A stretch of 64,000 bases of DNA from Platerodrilus igneus. Its lineage: Eukaryota > Arthropoda > Insecta > Coleoptera > Lycidae. The translations under genes and the position numbers were made by a program. Position 1 is the first letter of the stretch, and each line of letters opens with the position of its first letter. The notes beneath the pieces were generated by a model. It was not told where the DNA came from, did no database searches, and saw only the letters and a list, made by a program, of their open reading frames with translations. The DNA lies in assembly GCA_036346225.1 (NCBI GenBank), contig JARFIW010000453.1:372001-436000 (forward strand), given 5' to 3'. Below, piece by piece: positions 1 through 11,084 of this stretch.

Positions 1-71
1 TAAAGAAATATCAAAAGGGTTTACTGAGATAAGACGATTTGGCGCTACTCAATATGGCAACGAGTAATGCA

Positions 72-260
72 TTTCAAGGTAACTAGTCATTGGAACGTGA
101 TTTTGTATTCCAGCCATTTCAATTGTTTATTCAAATTATTTCATTATTTTTATTAGAAACCCACAACCGCAGCAATATGGTTAGCAGGTTCACACTTAAT
201 AATGTTATAGAATTCCCGATCTTTCAGGCCATATCTAAATTGTAAAGTAACGCCATTCTA
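72..260 (+). repeat. Diverged dispersed repeat, copy 1
   Basis: Shares an ordered set of short blocks with 4426-4660 and 42500-42760: a 'tttcaaggtaa'-like start, then about 80-100 bases on an 'acccac..ccgca' block followed by a 'gttagc..gt..cacactta'-like block, then a 'cccgtaaca'-like block. The copies are old and differ at many positions. The family is not identified; it could be a MITE or SINE body. Confidence 0.4.
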
Positions 261-356
261 CCTGTAACATCATGTAAATGTTATCGTACGGCAATATACA
301 AATGAACTTCACAAAGTAAGCTAGGAAGTCTATTTTTTATCTTTTACTAAGCTATT

Positions 357-437
357 GTCTCTCTCTTTCTCCCTTCTCTCTTTCTTTCTCTCTTTCTTTA
401 TTCTCTCTCTCTTTCTCTCTCTCTCTGTCTCTCTCTG
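357..437. repeat. CT-rich polypyrimidine microsatellite
   Basis: About 80 bases almost purely of C and T on the plus strand, mostly TC dinucleotides with TTT interruptions. Simple repeat; no coding meaning. Confidence 0.9.
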
Positions 438-2118
438 ATCTCTGGTCAAATTAAATCGGAAATCGATCTCAAAAAAAATCTGAAATTATCTATTTACAAG
501 AAGACTTTTATATTCTAAACTCTTGCGCAATTCAACCTACTTTAAATAAATAGAGCAAGCACAATGTCCTTCCAAATATTTTCAAACTATGGTATACTTG
601 CGTTTCACCGTTAAATTACCCTGAGACTCATCAATTTATCCATGAACTTATCCTTGATTAAATTTGAATGCTGTTCCATTTTTGAAAGTATTTTACCAAT
701 AAATGCATTGAAAATTCATTTCGTTCCATTTTTATTTAAACTTATCATACAGGAATGTACTTAATGCATTCAATTCAATCAACTTTATTATTATACATCT
801 GAGTTATTCATATTTTAATACAAATTACTTTATACGTCGATGGTTGTACTTCAAAATTTTAAAACATGTTGTTTATGACATATTTATTTTAACACAAACT
901 TAAACTTTATTAAAAATACAAATAAATAAATGACTGATTACCACTTATGCTCTGGCGCACCTTCTAAGAAGGTACTACTCCCAATACAAAACGAGGAGGT
1001 TGGTTATTGCAAGGCAATGCATTTCCAGCTAAAAAGTAATGAGTAATTTTGGCTGACATTGGGAAAGTAATTCGAGCATAGAATAACTGATAAGCAGCAA
1101 CAGAAGCTAAACCGGTTACGGGCTTTTCTTTTTGTAAAATAACCAACAATTTTTACATTAATTTTCATTCTTCTATGTTCGAACTACTTTCTTAATGCCA
1201 GGCAAAATTATTCATTATTAAACTTTATTTATTGATCAAGTAGTCATTCATAATTAACTGACAAACAGACAATTGGTAACTAATCTCCTTCTACTTATTG
1301 CGCCGCCTTTTATATCGTATAAGATTCTATGTCATTATCATCTAAAAAAATGTATAAACTTTTGGTTGAGCTAATTTATACAGGCTGACGCAATATAGTT
1401 GAAAATGTTATTAGGCGATACAGCACCTTGCCTAAATTGGTTGTCAGTTTTGATTTATCAGTTCGTAGAATCTCACTATCGTTTCCTAATTGGTGCAGTT
1501 TAAGAATTAATGTAAAATACTCATCTGTGAACTTGCTATCGCGGGTTATCTTATCGAATTTGTGGGTCGTAAAAAAAGCTTTAATTTGCTAATTGGAATG
1601 TTCATTCATTTTATCTTCTAATTAACTGTCTCGTTTGTGGTTTAACTTGGTTTATGGATGTTTCTGTTACTGAATGACTAAATTTAGAAATTCAAAAAGC
1701 CAAGAACAATGAAGTAGTTTTGATATAAAATACAGTATTTTACCTTTTGAATTAAATTGCAGAAAATGAAGTGGAAATAATTTAATGAAGTACTCGTCTA
1801 AACGGTATTTAGCGCAGAATTTTAGAAACACCGATTTTCAACGCGTTTTTAAATATTAGTCATGAATATCCATGTTTTGAGAATTGTATTCGCGGTATAA
1901 GTCTGGTTCAACTGTCATTTGACAATCTATTTCCGTAGCCAGAAAATTATAAAGGCATTAAGTTTAACCAATTCTAAATTAACAAAAAACGGAATTTAAT
2001 GGCAATTTACTTAAAATAAGTTACAAAGCAACATGTCAAAGCGTTTCGCCCGTATTTGGGACTTTATTATAAATGAAACAACCTTAACAGTACCTCTTCC
2101 TATTGTGTCGTCAAATAA

Positions 2119-2119
<1 letters not shown>

Positions 2120-2163
<44 letters not shown>
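2120..2163. repeat. (AT)n microsatellite
   Basis: About 22 uninterrupted AT dinucleotides. It lies some 130 bases past the donor of the gene A first exon, so it would be inside intron 1 of that gene. Confidence 0.95.
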
Positions 2164-2165
<2 letters not shown>

Positions 2166-2295
2166 GCGTTACTTACTCCCTTGTTAACATGCAGAGGTGT
2201 CCGAAATTTCAATCTAATTAATATAGACGATTGATTGATGATGCATATTATTTAAAGCCAATTTCTCAAAAAAGGTATCAAAATAAGGTTCCTAC

Positions 2296-2412
2296 CATTG
2301 CTTCTGTTAAACGTTGGTAGCGTGACAACGCCTCAAAAACATATTGACCAGCAGTTCCTTCAAAGACTGGTAAAGTTGGTTCGGGTCCATATAAAATATG
2401 TTCTTCATCCAT
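2296..2412 (-). CDS. Acyl-CoA synthetase (luciferase-like) gene A, first exon
   Basis: A 39-codon first exon on the minus strand, from ATG (2412-2410, A at -3) to a GTAGG splice donor at 2295. The protein starts MDEEHILYGPEP and continues through EGTAGQ. This is the N-terminus of the beetle luciferase / 4CL-like acyl-CoA synthetase family, which typically shows a 'YGPEP' motif and then 'EGSAG'. The exon at 45925-46041 has the same length, phase and motif order, so the two are paralogous first exons. The family activates fatty or aromatic acids with ATP and loads them on CoA, often in peroxisomes. The remaining exons should lie left of the window. A TATTTATA about 110 bases upstream may be a TATA box but is weak. 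It could also be an orphan exon of a dead gene. Confidence 0.75.
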
Positions 2413-3089
2413 AATTACATATATACCTACACCCGGTTTAACATTATGCTTTCAGAAAGCTTCTGCTGAGAAAAGTATGCACTATGTACTTCATCTCGAT
2501 AGTTGTATAAATATCTCTTGTCAAGGGTACAACACCAGGTCAAATTATGAATTATTATCATCAAACTAAGCAAAAAGTGCGCTGATAAATGTTGATTATT
2601 TTTATCGCTCTTTACACTTACGAAAGGGTAAAGTAATCTTCTTTAGTTTACGACTTAATGCGCTAATAAATTTGTAAAGTTTAGTTACCATTTTTTTAAA
2701 TATCTTATTTAGCTTAAATATGCGTATACAATTAGTTTATATAAAGACGATCTCTGAACTCGTGATACTTCAGTACCAATATATGATTTCAATAAACTAA
2801 ATAATTTGTATCTATGAAAATAAAATAAACTTTGCTTAATCAAGGAATTAGTAATATTTCAATAGATAACAATCACAAGGAAAACGTAATTCGTTCATCT
2901 CATGTAGAAAGTCAAAGCAAATCGATTTTTTTGTTCGTTTTTGCCTAATTTGAAAAGTATCTTTGCTTTTGGGCCATTATTTGTTTTCTTAACGTATTTA
3001 CAAATAATTTTATAATTAATAATTCCTACAATAATTACAATGATATAATAGTATATATATTACTATCATAAAACCGAGTTGACAGGTCG

Positions 3090-3245
3090 TAAATATTTTC
3101 TAATTTCATGCGTTGTTCGTCCAGGTGTAACACGTCGATGTCACGTCAAATAGAAATCGGATGCAAAAGAGGAAAATTATTCTTTAACGGGGAAAATTAA
3201 TATTGATACACCTTGTACAATTATGATTTCATGAACAGTAGTGTT
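3090..3245 (+). repeat. Old repeat shared with 22325-22490
   Basis: Similar in order and sequence to 22325-22490: blocks such as 'atagaaa', 'aaaattaat', 'gggcaacatcaatat' versus 'ggggaaaattaatatt', and 'ttatgatttcatgaacagtag' versus 'ttatgattttacgaaaagtag'. Same orientation. It is either a dispersed repeat or a trace of ancient duplication of the flanks of gene A and gene B. The copy at 22.4 kb stops where a piggyBac relic begins. Confidence 0.45.
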
Positions 3246-4425
3246 GATTATAAATGACATTTGAATATTTTATTGATTCTATTAGAATAATAAACGTAAG
3301 AACAACAACAGAAGCATCACTTGATTTCTGTTCAACACATATTTATATGCATGTCCCATACGAAAGTTGCCCCAAATACAGGAAAGATTTCTACAAATTT
3401 TAGCGAAATAAAATGCAATCAATATCACATAGTTGAAATGCCAAGTAAACTCCAGACCATAGCAGAAATATATTTATACAATGTAGTAATTACATAAAAC
3501 ACAGACGCTTCGTTAATAAAATTCACCATTATCAGGTTGCAAATAATGTAATCATTTCATACAATACAATGTATTCATTTATATTGCTGAAAATGTCTAC
3601 ACGTGACGCTATCTTAAGTAAACTATACAACATCCTACTGGTGCAGTAGGAATGTTTTACAATGACACCCCTCATCCTACACATAAAAGTGGTAGAAATG
3701 CAAAAAGTACACAGCCACTGAAAATCAAAAAAGTAATTGCTTGCGAATTAGTGGCGAATAGATAGGGAAGTCGAAGAACTCCATTGTTAAAAAGAAGAAA
3801 TATTCATCGTAGTAATTCACGAATAATTGTAAAAATCTGAGATTGAATTTGGACAATGTAGTACAATACCGCTTTGGTGAAAAATTAGAAATAATTTTTT
3901 TTCAATATGGATTCCAGCTGGAGAAATGGATGGCCATAACTCAGTTATAAGGTTTCCATCGATATTTATAAATTGCTCTTTTTTTTCTGGTGACATGTAG
4001 CTATAAAATATATTTACCCGGACATAAAAAATGTAAACCGTACACCCGTATTGTAGGTTATGTTGTTTACTGTAGTATATTTACGCAGCCTGGACATTGA
4101 AATTAAAGATACCAAAATGGGTGAAATGATTAGATAATTATAGAAAAATTGCTATGCTACTTGCATTAAATGGGATGTAGGTAACGTTAAAATTGTATAT
4201 GTAGCCGCTTTCAAAAGTGTTGTTATGCAACTTGTGTTGAAGTTTATTTAGGTAACCTCAAAAATTTTATATCTAACTGCCTATCGGAATAATAATATGA
4301 TATTATATCACAAATAGATTTATGTTTCACCAGGAGATTAATGTAATTCAAATTCCCAAGGATTACTCGTAGTCTGTAGTAATATTAGACCAGGCCGGTT
4401 GGCGCCTATACATTTGATAGTACTA

Positions 4426-4660
4426 GAAGTCTTTCAAGGTAAGTGTTATTAATAACGTAGCTTGAAATTGCACATAGTTAAAAATTATTCGATTTTTTTT
4501 GTTTCATTGTATTGTTTCTGTAAGGACCCACCACCGCACCACTGTAGTTAATCAGTGTTTCCTTAATCTTGTTACAGAATTTCCACGCATTTTAGGCAAT
4601 TCCAAATTTAAGAATATAACGCTTCTAACACCCGTAACAGGAAATTGTAGAGTGTCTTCG
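4426..4660 (+). repeat. Diverged dispersed repeat, copy 2
   Basis: Same ordered blocks as 72-260 and 42500-42760, including 'ctttcaaggtaagt', 'acccaccaccgca', 'gttaatcagtgt' and 'acacccgtaacag'. About as diverged as the other copies. Confidence 0.4.
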
Positions 4661-4806
4661 TTTCATCCAGATGAATGAGATCCAATTTTGTGGTGTTAAT
4701 GGTAGGTCGTTATTCTTGCGAACATAGTTTTCTGGCATCGTAATTTCAGGTAAGTCTAGATTTTAAAATATAAGCCTTGAGTTTCTAACTTGTAAAGTTT
4801 CATGTT

Positions 4807-5169
4807 TTAAATGATTACAGCTATTTGTTCACAGGTGGTGTGATTTACATCATGTTGCACAAATTGGATTTCGTCGGGTTTATTGACATTAACTTCTACT
4901 GTATATTTGGTTTTGTATAAATATTTAGTCGTATAAATTTCTCTATATCTTGTATTAGACAAGACATAAACGCTTTCGTTGTATAGAAGATATTTGGAAT
5001 CAGGGATAATGGTTCTACACGTGTAATTATTGTTACGCACTATTGTGCAACACACAAGCTGCATAACCGAAGTATATTTTGCAGAAGTCTCGAACCTTCC
5101 AGCAAACACCAGAATATGAGTCATCGATTTAATTATAGGGTATATACAGGATCGGTTATGAGTGTACAT
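4807..5169 (-). CDS. Hypothetical protein, 120 residues
   Basis: Open frame from a true ATG (5169-5167) to TAA, 120 residues. I do not recognise it. It is rich in Tyr, Thr and Asn, has several Cys residues (around residues 40-55 and near 113) and a couple of N-x-S/T sites, which would suit a small secreted protein, but I see no convincing signal peptide. In DNA with this base composition, an open frame of this length is expected about once by chance in 64 kb, so the support is modest. Nearby sequence has no transposon motif. It could be an exon with splice sites I did not resolve, or chance. Confidence 0.3.
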   Translation of the reverse strand: MYTHNRSCIYPIIKSMTHILVFAGRFETSAKYTSVMQLVCCTIVRNNNYTCRTIIPDSKYLLYNESVYVLSNTRYREIYTTKYLYKTKYTVEVNVNKPDEIQFVQHDVNHTTCEQIAVII

Positions 5170-7365
5170 AAGTTAGTCGATATCAAAATGTCGCATATAA
5201 ATCATCTCGTGTATAGTTAGTGGGTCATTACGTTTTGAAAGTACTATAGTAAATATAAATTTGTGTTATGTGAACGTGTATATTGTACCGCCGGCTTTTA
5301 CATAAATAGACAAAAGTGTAATGAAATGTAATAAATTAACGGTCAATTCAATTTTAACCGTTGGAAAACCATTACTGATCAATTGATTGTACGAATGATT
5401 CCCGACTGTTACGATTTGATGGTTTATATAAGTTAAAATGCCCCCGGGTTTATGTTATGTTGTAACTCACAGCGTTCGTGCAACTTGCACTAACCTAGCA
5501 GTTAGGGTCAAGGGTTTTCAATACATGGTAATATGTGGTTTCACACTGCACAGCTGCACATTGATTTGTTCCCTACGCATTTAAATTATTTTATTTTACG
5601 AGATTCTGTCTGGTTGAGTAATTTAGAATGATTTCAGTAACTTTATAATACATGAGAATATATTTGATTCTACATTTGTAGAATAATTCTCCAGGGAAAG
5701 TATGTCGATATTTGTCGAATTTGTATTTTTCTTGTCCCTGTTTTTAGTTGCTAGTTGTGAAAAGTTGTAATAAGTATTTTACTATTTATTTCGGTATCTG
5801 ATTTCAATAGTATGATGCAATAGTCCTATTAGTAAATTGTAAACCACCCAGCTTGTATAGAAGTGTCCGAAGATTTTCTTACTACGGTTTCTATACTAGC
5901 TAAAATTAATATATATTTTCCTTTATACCAATGTGTGCACAATTGATGCGGTAACGTTATAAAATGACCATATAGGTAAACCATTTGCAAAACTTAAGTA
6001 TATAAGTAATGCACACGGATTCGATGGTTTGTAATTACCTAACCATTCTGCAAACATTCGTAGATACAAGTAAAATACGATAGCTTTTTACCTACATTTT
6101 TGAAGTGGGAAAATTATAAACCTTCATTTATTTACTTAAAAATACTCCAGAATATAACTACCAGAGGTTTGCTCCATGGTAACCTTGATATTGACCATGT
6201 TCTTGATAGTTGTTTTAGTACATAGTTTAAATTTAAAATTGTATTCGTAACGTTCTATTTAATATTATTCTGTAATTTTGAATGAAAATCAAATAGAAAA
6301 ATTAGAAGAATTGATACAATGCGACTAATGTTATCTCTACACCCTTAAATTTAGATTTTGCGTCAAAGTATGTATCAAGATAGTTAAACATTCTCTCAAC
6401 GGTATTCAGTTTTGAACGTGAATATCCTACGCACCGCACCGATGGAAGGTGTCGATTTTGTATTAGCTGTGGAAATACCGCCAAATAAAAGAAAAGCGAT
6501 TACATTAAAAATACGCTGCTATTTTTTTCTATTCTTTATACTTTAGTAAAAACTAGTCTATTAGTTGTGTCAGAGTTCTTAATTACATATTATTTTTGAA
6601 TGACGCCTTTTGCCGCAATGAGTTATATTTTACCCTTATACCGGTCCAATAGACAAGTATCAATTTGCCGTTTAAAACACGTGGTTTTATTTATAACGCA
6701 CTAATTAAGTATCTAATTGCATTTCTCATGGCTAACTCTTTTCAACTTTAGAAGAAATTTTACAAAAAATTTAATTAAAAGCTACTAATTAATATGATTC
6801 GCTTCTATGCTAACTTAAAATAGCGGTCGGCATCTTAATTTTATTTGAACACTCACTATTTGTAATTTATCACTTACAGTGTTTATGCACCTTGGTTACT
6901 TTTATTTTTGACCATATAAACTGGTGCTATTGTACTGCACTTATAAAAGTTTCTCTAATTATTAATTTTTATTAAATGTTTGAAGCTGGTATCCTTAATT
7001 AGATAGACTTTTTATTTTGAATTGGTGGATATCATAAACAAATATCTATATACATATAATGTATTTTATGAAAAGAAAGATTAGTTACCTTTATTTTAAG
7101 CATATTCACTTATTGAGAGGTGCTTAAACCTTCTTTTATTTAAAAATTCTAAATAGTCGTCATTATTAACTACTACCTGTATTTTATTGTCTGTTTTTAT
7201 TGCCTAATCAAACTAACTCATATAAATTACTTATGTGTAGACATAAATAAAATTACCTTTAAGATTTTACAATTAAAAATAAAACCAAAATATTCATTAT
7301 CTAGTACAATTAATAATTTTTTTTCTAAAACGTTTGTAAACTATATCATATAATTGCTGTATTTT
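5170..7365. other. AT-rich stretch, one possible exon inside
   Basis: Apart from the exon candidate at 6344-6466 I see no gene, RNA gene or clear repeat here. Confidence 0.5.
6344..6466 (-). CDS. Possible lone exon, glucose-6-phosphate dehydrogenase-like
   Basis: On the minus strand a pyrimidine-rich stretch ends in TTTCCACAG at 6467, followed by about 41 open codons and a GGTGTAG donor-like site at about 6343. The translated piece contains 'NRHLPSV' and 'GYSRSKL'. Glucose-6-phosphate dehydrogenase has 'LLP' followed by 'GYARSKLT' near its N-terminus, in the same spacing and after its coenzyme loop. The likeness covers only about 25 residues, and no neighbouring G6PD exon was found, so this is either a stray exon, a pseudogene piece or coincidence. 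The frame stays open past the donor to 6302. Confidence 0.25.
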
Positions 7366-7860
7366 TCTTAATCTTCTTTGGGAATTAAACCACTGTAGTT
7401 GTTAAAATAGTCTTTATTGTGTTTCGATCTATGATCTAGGATCGTTGTGAAAATATTAAAAACTTCAAGTTTGACATTTATGACATAAATTGAAAGTGAC
7501 TTTGATTTATTAATGTCTGATTTGAATACATTATGTGTACATTTTAAAGTTTAGAAGATTTGTGTTGCGCCTTGGGAGCGACTTTGAGATAGCGAATACG
7601 CTTAACATGAAATCAGCTGATTAATTTTTATATAGTTAAATTTCATAGAAATTCTATAACTTGAGGATTGCAAAACATTTTTTAACATGTTTCTATTTAT
7701 ACGATTGAGGGGATGGTTATTAAAGGAGTTTGTGATTATGTTACCGTAAGGCTTAAGCAGCCGTTTTTTTATATTTATCTTGAGGAGGAAAACTACCCTA
7801 TTTCCAGGATATTTAGTGTGTGTGGAGTATATAATTCCTGTGGTAATGAATAAACTATAA
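7366..7860 (-). repeat. Copy of the 577-bp inverted-end element (see 43773-44349)
   Basis: The reverse complement of this stretch aligns along most of its length with 43773-44349. It has the same outer end ('cttaatcttctttggg' then 'attaaac'), then shared blocks around 'aacttgaagttttta', 'tttatgtcataaatgtcaaa', 'aatcagctgatttca.gttaagcgtatt', 'ataaatagaaacatgtt' and 'taaaaaacg'. The left breakpoint of the 1.7-kb tandem duplication (7404) lies inside it, so 9115-9570 repeats most of it without the outer end. Confidence 0.7.
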
Positions 7861-9114
7861 AATTTTGATAATACAATTTAACATACCATAGTACATTAAA
7901 TATCTAAGGTTTTCCTTTCTATTCCGAATGATTAACAAATAGCGAAAGCTATATTCTTACCTTTAACTAATTATACACTTTGTCTTCTCTACTATTATTT
8001 TAATTAAACGTATACCTTTTCCACGGTTCAATAATGTACGTTGTCGTTTTCGACTAATCAGAACACAAGGACGAATGATGGCTGGGGCAAGTGAACAAAC
8101 TAGCCGCCATGGTAGCATTCTACATTTACCTACCGTATCTGAAAGCAGTGGTGCTTGTTAATGTAGCGGTAAAGTTTACACCCTCCTAATATTGTATCTA
8201 TACCTTTATTCTGTCCCTTTATATTGTAGATAAACAACAATCTCCACTGCCAATCTAGACAATATAGATGCCAGTTGCAGCCCACGTCTTGTAAAACTAA
8301 GGAAAAGGGAATAAACGCATTGGTATTTTACGTAGCCAACGCCTCCGATTACGCCCTCCAAACGGCACGCGATGAATTATATTATTTTTACACTTGTGTA
8401 ATTGACACGTATCAAGCTCAGATGTAAATTCACAGAAGGTGCGAAATAAACTTTGGCCATTATTACGACAATTTTCATGATTTGTCATAGATTGGGGTAT
8501 TAGTCAACTTGAGATTTTGTTTTTCTGGTCTGTAAATAAATAACATTTGATTAATAAAGAAATTTGCATCTGAAAGGTTAATATTGAACTTTTATGGAAC
8601 AAGCGCAACAAGGGCAAATCTGCAGAAAGTTGCTCATATTTTCTTCTAACATTCTTAATTTTTCACAGAAACCCCCACTTTATGCAGTGGTGAACGGACA
8701 AACGGATTAGCATATACTTATCCTATAAATATTGAAAAATATTTGATTGTACTCAAATTTGGTTTTAATATTTTTGTTTCTCACTATCTGCTTTACAAGA
8801 ACAATTAGCATAATTGGCATTTACAAAACTATCTATACCGCACTCGCTATATTACACTGCATTATACTATAAATCCACCATTCCTAACAATACTTAAACG
8901 TTGATAACAGAACATAATCCCATTCCATATAAAATACTAGTAATATTTGTTGCAAAAGAAAAGAACGACAGAGTATCTACAATTTCGAAAATTTTTTCAC
9001 AATCCACTCCCGTAGTTCTCTTCTTAGGATTTTACCACTTTGTAGTTTTGGTAAATCATCAACGAAGTATACTCCACCATCTAAATTCTTGTTACGTGAA
9101 ATTCGGTCTGCAAC
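7404..9114. repeat. Tandem duplication, copy 1 (distal)
   Basis: This 1711-bp unit is repeated directly at 9115-10826 with about 99% identity; visible differences are a few substitutions and one extra G. The junction is at an AAAA shared by both unit ends (7404-7407, 9115-9118, 10827-10830), which fits microhomology-mediated tandem duplication. The unit carries the last exon of gene B plus about 1.5 kb of 3' flank. In its middle a 63-codon minus-strand frame (8297-8488, repeated at 10009-10200 with one replacement) has no recognisable domain. High identity means the event is recent. Confidence 0.93.
8977..9107 (-). CDS. Duplicate last exon of acyl-CoA synthetase gene B
   Basis: Second, intact copy of the gene B terminal exon, created by the 1.7-kb tandem duplication. 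The acceptor is TTGTTGCAG, followed by 2 + 42 codons and TAG. It encodes the C-terminal lid region with 'LQSGKILRR', whose Lys corresponds to the conserved adenylation Lys of the family (K529 in firefly luciferase), and ends in SKL, a type 1 peroxisomal signal. Compared with the proximal copy (10689-10819) it has Asp for His before 'GGVYFVDD' and Glu for Lys in the 'RRxLRE' segment. It is in the right phase to be spliced to exon 5 (10877-11042) across a 1.77-kb intron, so it could serve as an alternative terminal exon. It may equally be unused. Confidence 0.7.
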
Positions 9115-10826
9115 AAAATAGTCTTTATTGTGTTTCGATCTATGATCTAGGATCGTTGTGAAAATATTAAAAACTTCAAGTTTGACATTTATGACATAAA
9201 TTGAAAGTGACTTTGATTTATTAATGTCTGATTTGAATACATTATGTGTACATTTTAAAGTTTAGAAGATTTGTGTTGCGCCTTGGGAGCGACTTTGAGA
9301 TAGCGAATACGCTTAACATGAAATCAGCTGATTAATTTTTATATAGTTAAATTTCATAGAAATTCTATAACTTGAGGATTGCAAAACATTTTTTAACATG
9401 TTTCTATTTATACGATTGAGGGGATGGTTATTAAAGGAGTTTGTGATTATGTTACCGTAAGGCTTAAGCAGCCGTTTTTTTATATTTATCTTGAGGAGGA
9501 AAACTACCCTATTTCCAGGATATTTAGTGTGTGTGGGAGTATATAATTCCTGTGGTAATGAATAAACTATAAAATTTTGATAATACAATTTAACATACCA
9601 TAGTACATTAAATATCTAAGGTTTTCCTTTCTATTCCGAATGATTAACAAATAGCGAAAGCTATATTCTTACCTTTAACTAATTATACACTTTGTCTTCT
9701 CTACTATTATTTTAATTAAACGTATACCTTTTCCACGGTTCAATAATGTACGTTGTCGTTTTCGACTAATCAGAACACAAGGACGAATGATGGCTGGGGC
9801 AAGTGAACAAACTAGCCGCCATGGTAGCATTCTACATTTACCTACCGTATCTGAAAGCAGTGGTGCTTGTTAATGTAGCGGTAAAGTTTACACCCTCCTA
9901 ATATTGTATCTATACCTTTATTCTGTCCCTTTATATTGTAGATAAACAACAATCTCCACTGCCAATCTGGACAATATAGATGCCAGTTGCAGCCCACGTC
10001 TTGTAAAACTAAGGAAAAGGGAATAAACGCATTGGTATTTTACGTAGCCAACGCCTCCGATTACGCCCTCCAAACGGCACGCGATGAATTATATTACTTT
10101 TACACTTGTGTAATTGACACGTATCAAGCTCAGATGTAAATTCACAGAAGGTGCGAAATAAACTTTGGCCATTATTACGACAATTTTCATGATTTGTCAT
10201 AGATTGGGGTATTAGTCAACTTGAGATTTTGTTTTTCTGGTCTGTAAATAAATAACATTTGATTAATAAAGAAATTTGCATCTGAAAGGTTAATATTGAA
10301 CTTTTATGGAACAAGCGCAACAAGGGCAAATCTGCAGAAAGTTGCTCATATTTTCTTCTAACATTCTTAATTTTTCACAGAAACCCCCACTTTATGCAGT
10401 GGTGAACGGACAAACGGATTAGCATATACTTATCCTATAAATATTGAAAAATATTTGATTGTACTCAAATTTGGTTTTAATATTTTTGTTTCTCACTATC
10501 TGCTTTACAAGAACAATTAGCATAATTGGCATTTACAAAACTATCTATACCGCACTCGCTATATTACACTGCATTATACTATAAATCCACCATTCCTAAC
10601 TAAACTTAAACGTTGATAACAGAACATAATCCCATTCCATATAAAATACTAGTAATATTTGTTGCAAAAAAAAAGAACTACAGAGTATCTACAATTTCGA
10701 AAATTTTTTCACAATCCACTCCCGTAGTTTTCTTCTTAGGATTTTACCACTTTGCAGTTTTGGTAGATCATCAACGAAGTATACTCCACCATGTAAATTC
10801 TTGTTACGTGAAATTCGGTCTACAAC
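9115..10826. repeat. Tandem duplication, copy 2 (proximal)
   Basis: Second unit of the direct duplication described at 7404-9114, 1712 bp. It ends inside intron 5 of gene B at 'caacaaaa', after which the sequence is unique. It begins within the 577-bp element family. Confidence 0.93.
10689..10819 (-). CDS. Acyl-CoA synthetase gene B, last exon (proximal copy)
   Basis: Terminal exon of the luciferase-like acyl-CoA synthetase. Acceptor TTGTTGTAG at 10820, then 2 + 42 codons and TAG (10691-10689). The first two bases complete a His codon with the last base of exon 5. The protein contains 'GGVYFVDDLPK', 'LQSGKILRR' with the catalytic Lys of the C-terminal domain, and ends KKFSKL, i.e. with the peroxisomal import signal SKL. 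Intron 5 is 57 bp. All residues that matter in this part of the family look intact. No clear AATAAA was seen soon after the stop. A near-identical copy sits at 8977-9107. Confidence 0.88.
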
Positions 10827-10876
10827 AAAAGGACACCAGTAATTTAAAGAAACTTGCTACAAAGTTTTGAACATAC

Positions 10877-11042
10877 GAGCGACAAATTGTATAACTTCTT
10901 TTTCACTAAGCGCTTCTCCAATTTTTTTAACAACAAATGCTACAGGTAGCTCTCCTGCTCTGTCGTCTGGTAAACCGCATACACCTGCTTGTGTAATTTT
11001 AGGATGCTGCAGAAGTATTGCTTCTATTTCAGCTGACGCTAT
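10877..11042 (-). CDS. Acyl-CoA synthetase gene B, exon 5
   Basis: Acceptor ATATTTAG, 55 codons plus one base, donor GTATGT at 10876-10875. The protein runs from 'ASAEIEAILLQHP' through 'AGVCGLPDDRAGELP' to 'SEKEVIQFVA'. These are the standard conserved segments of the C-terminal domain of luciferase and 4CL enzymes ('PPAELE.LL..HP', 'VAGVPD...GELP'). It is open and has no damage. Intron 4, between this exon and exon 4, is only 42 bp, which fits the tiny introns of beetle luciferase genes. Confidence 0.9.
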
Positions 11043-11084
11043 CTAAATATAAATAAAGAACGTTATCATCAAAAAATAAGTTAC

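Larger units (their letters stand above)
1..2295. other. AT-rich stretch without a recognised gene
   Basis: No exon that I can recognise. Any exon 2 of the acyl-CoA synthetase whose first exon ends at 2296 would be expected on the minus strand here or further left, but I found none of its motifs. A short minus-strand open frame at 964-1149 (about 61 codons, no ATG at its start) has no recognisable domain. The stretch also holds a dispersed repeat copy (72-260), a CT-rich tract (357-437) and an (AT)n tract (2120-2163). Confidence 0.5.
2413..4806. other. Upstream stretch without a recognised gene
   Basis: AT-rich sequence between the gene A first exon and the open frame at 4807. It contains two old dispersed repeats (3090-3245 and 4426-4660). 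I see no exon in it. Confidence 0.5.

Noticed and set aside
964..1149. Exon 2 of gene A
   Set aside because: The open frame shows none of the family motifs ('LLEKSC', 'CSEN') expected in exon 2 and has no ATG at its start.
8297..10200. 63-codon minus-strand frame present twice
   Set aside because: Its two copies simply reflect the 1.7-kb duplication; no domain, no splice or promoter support of its own.
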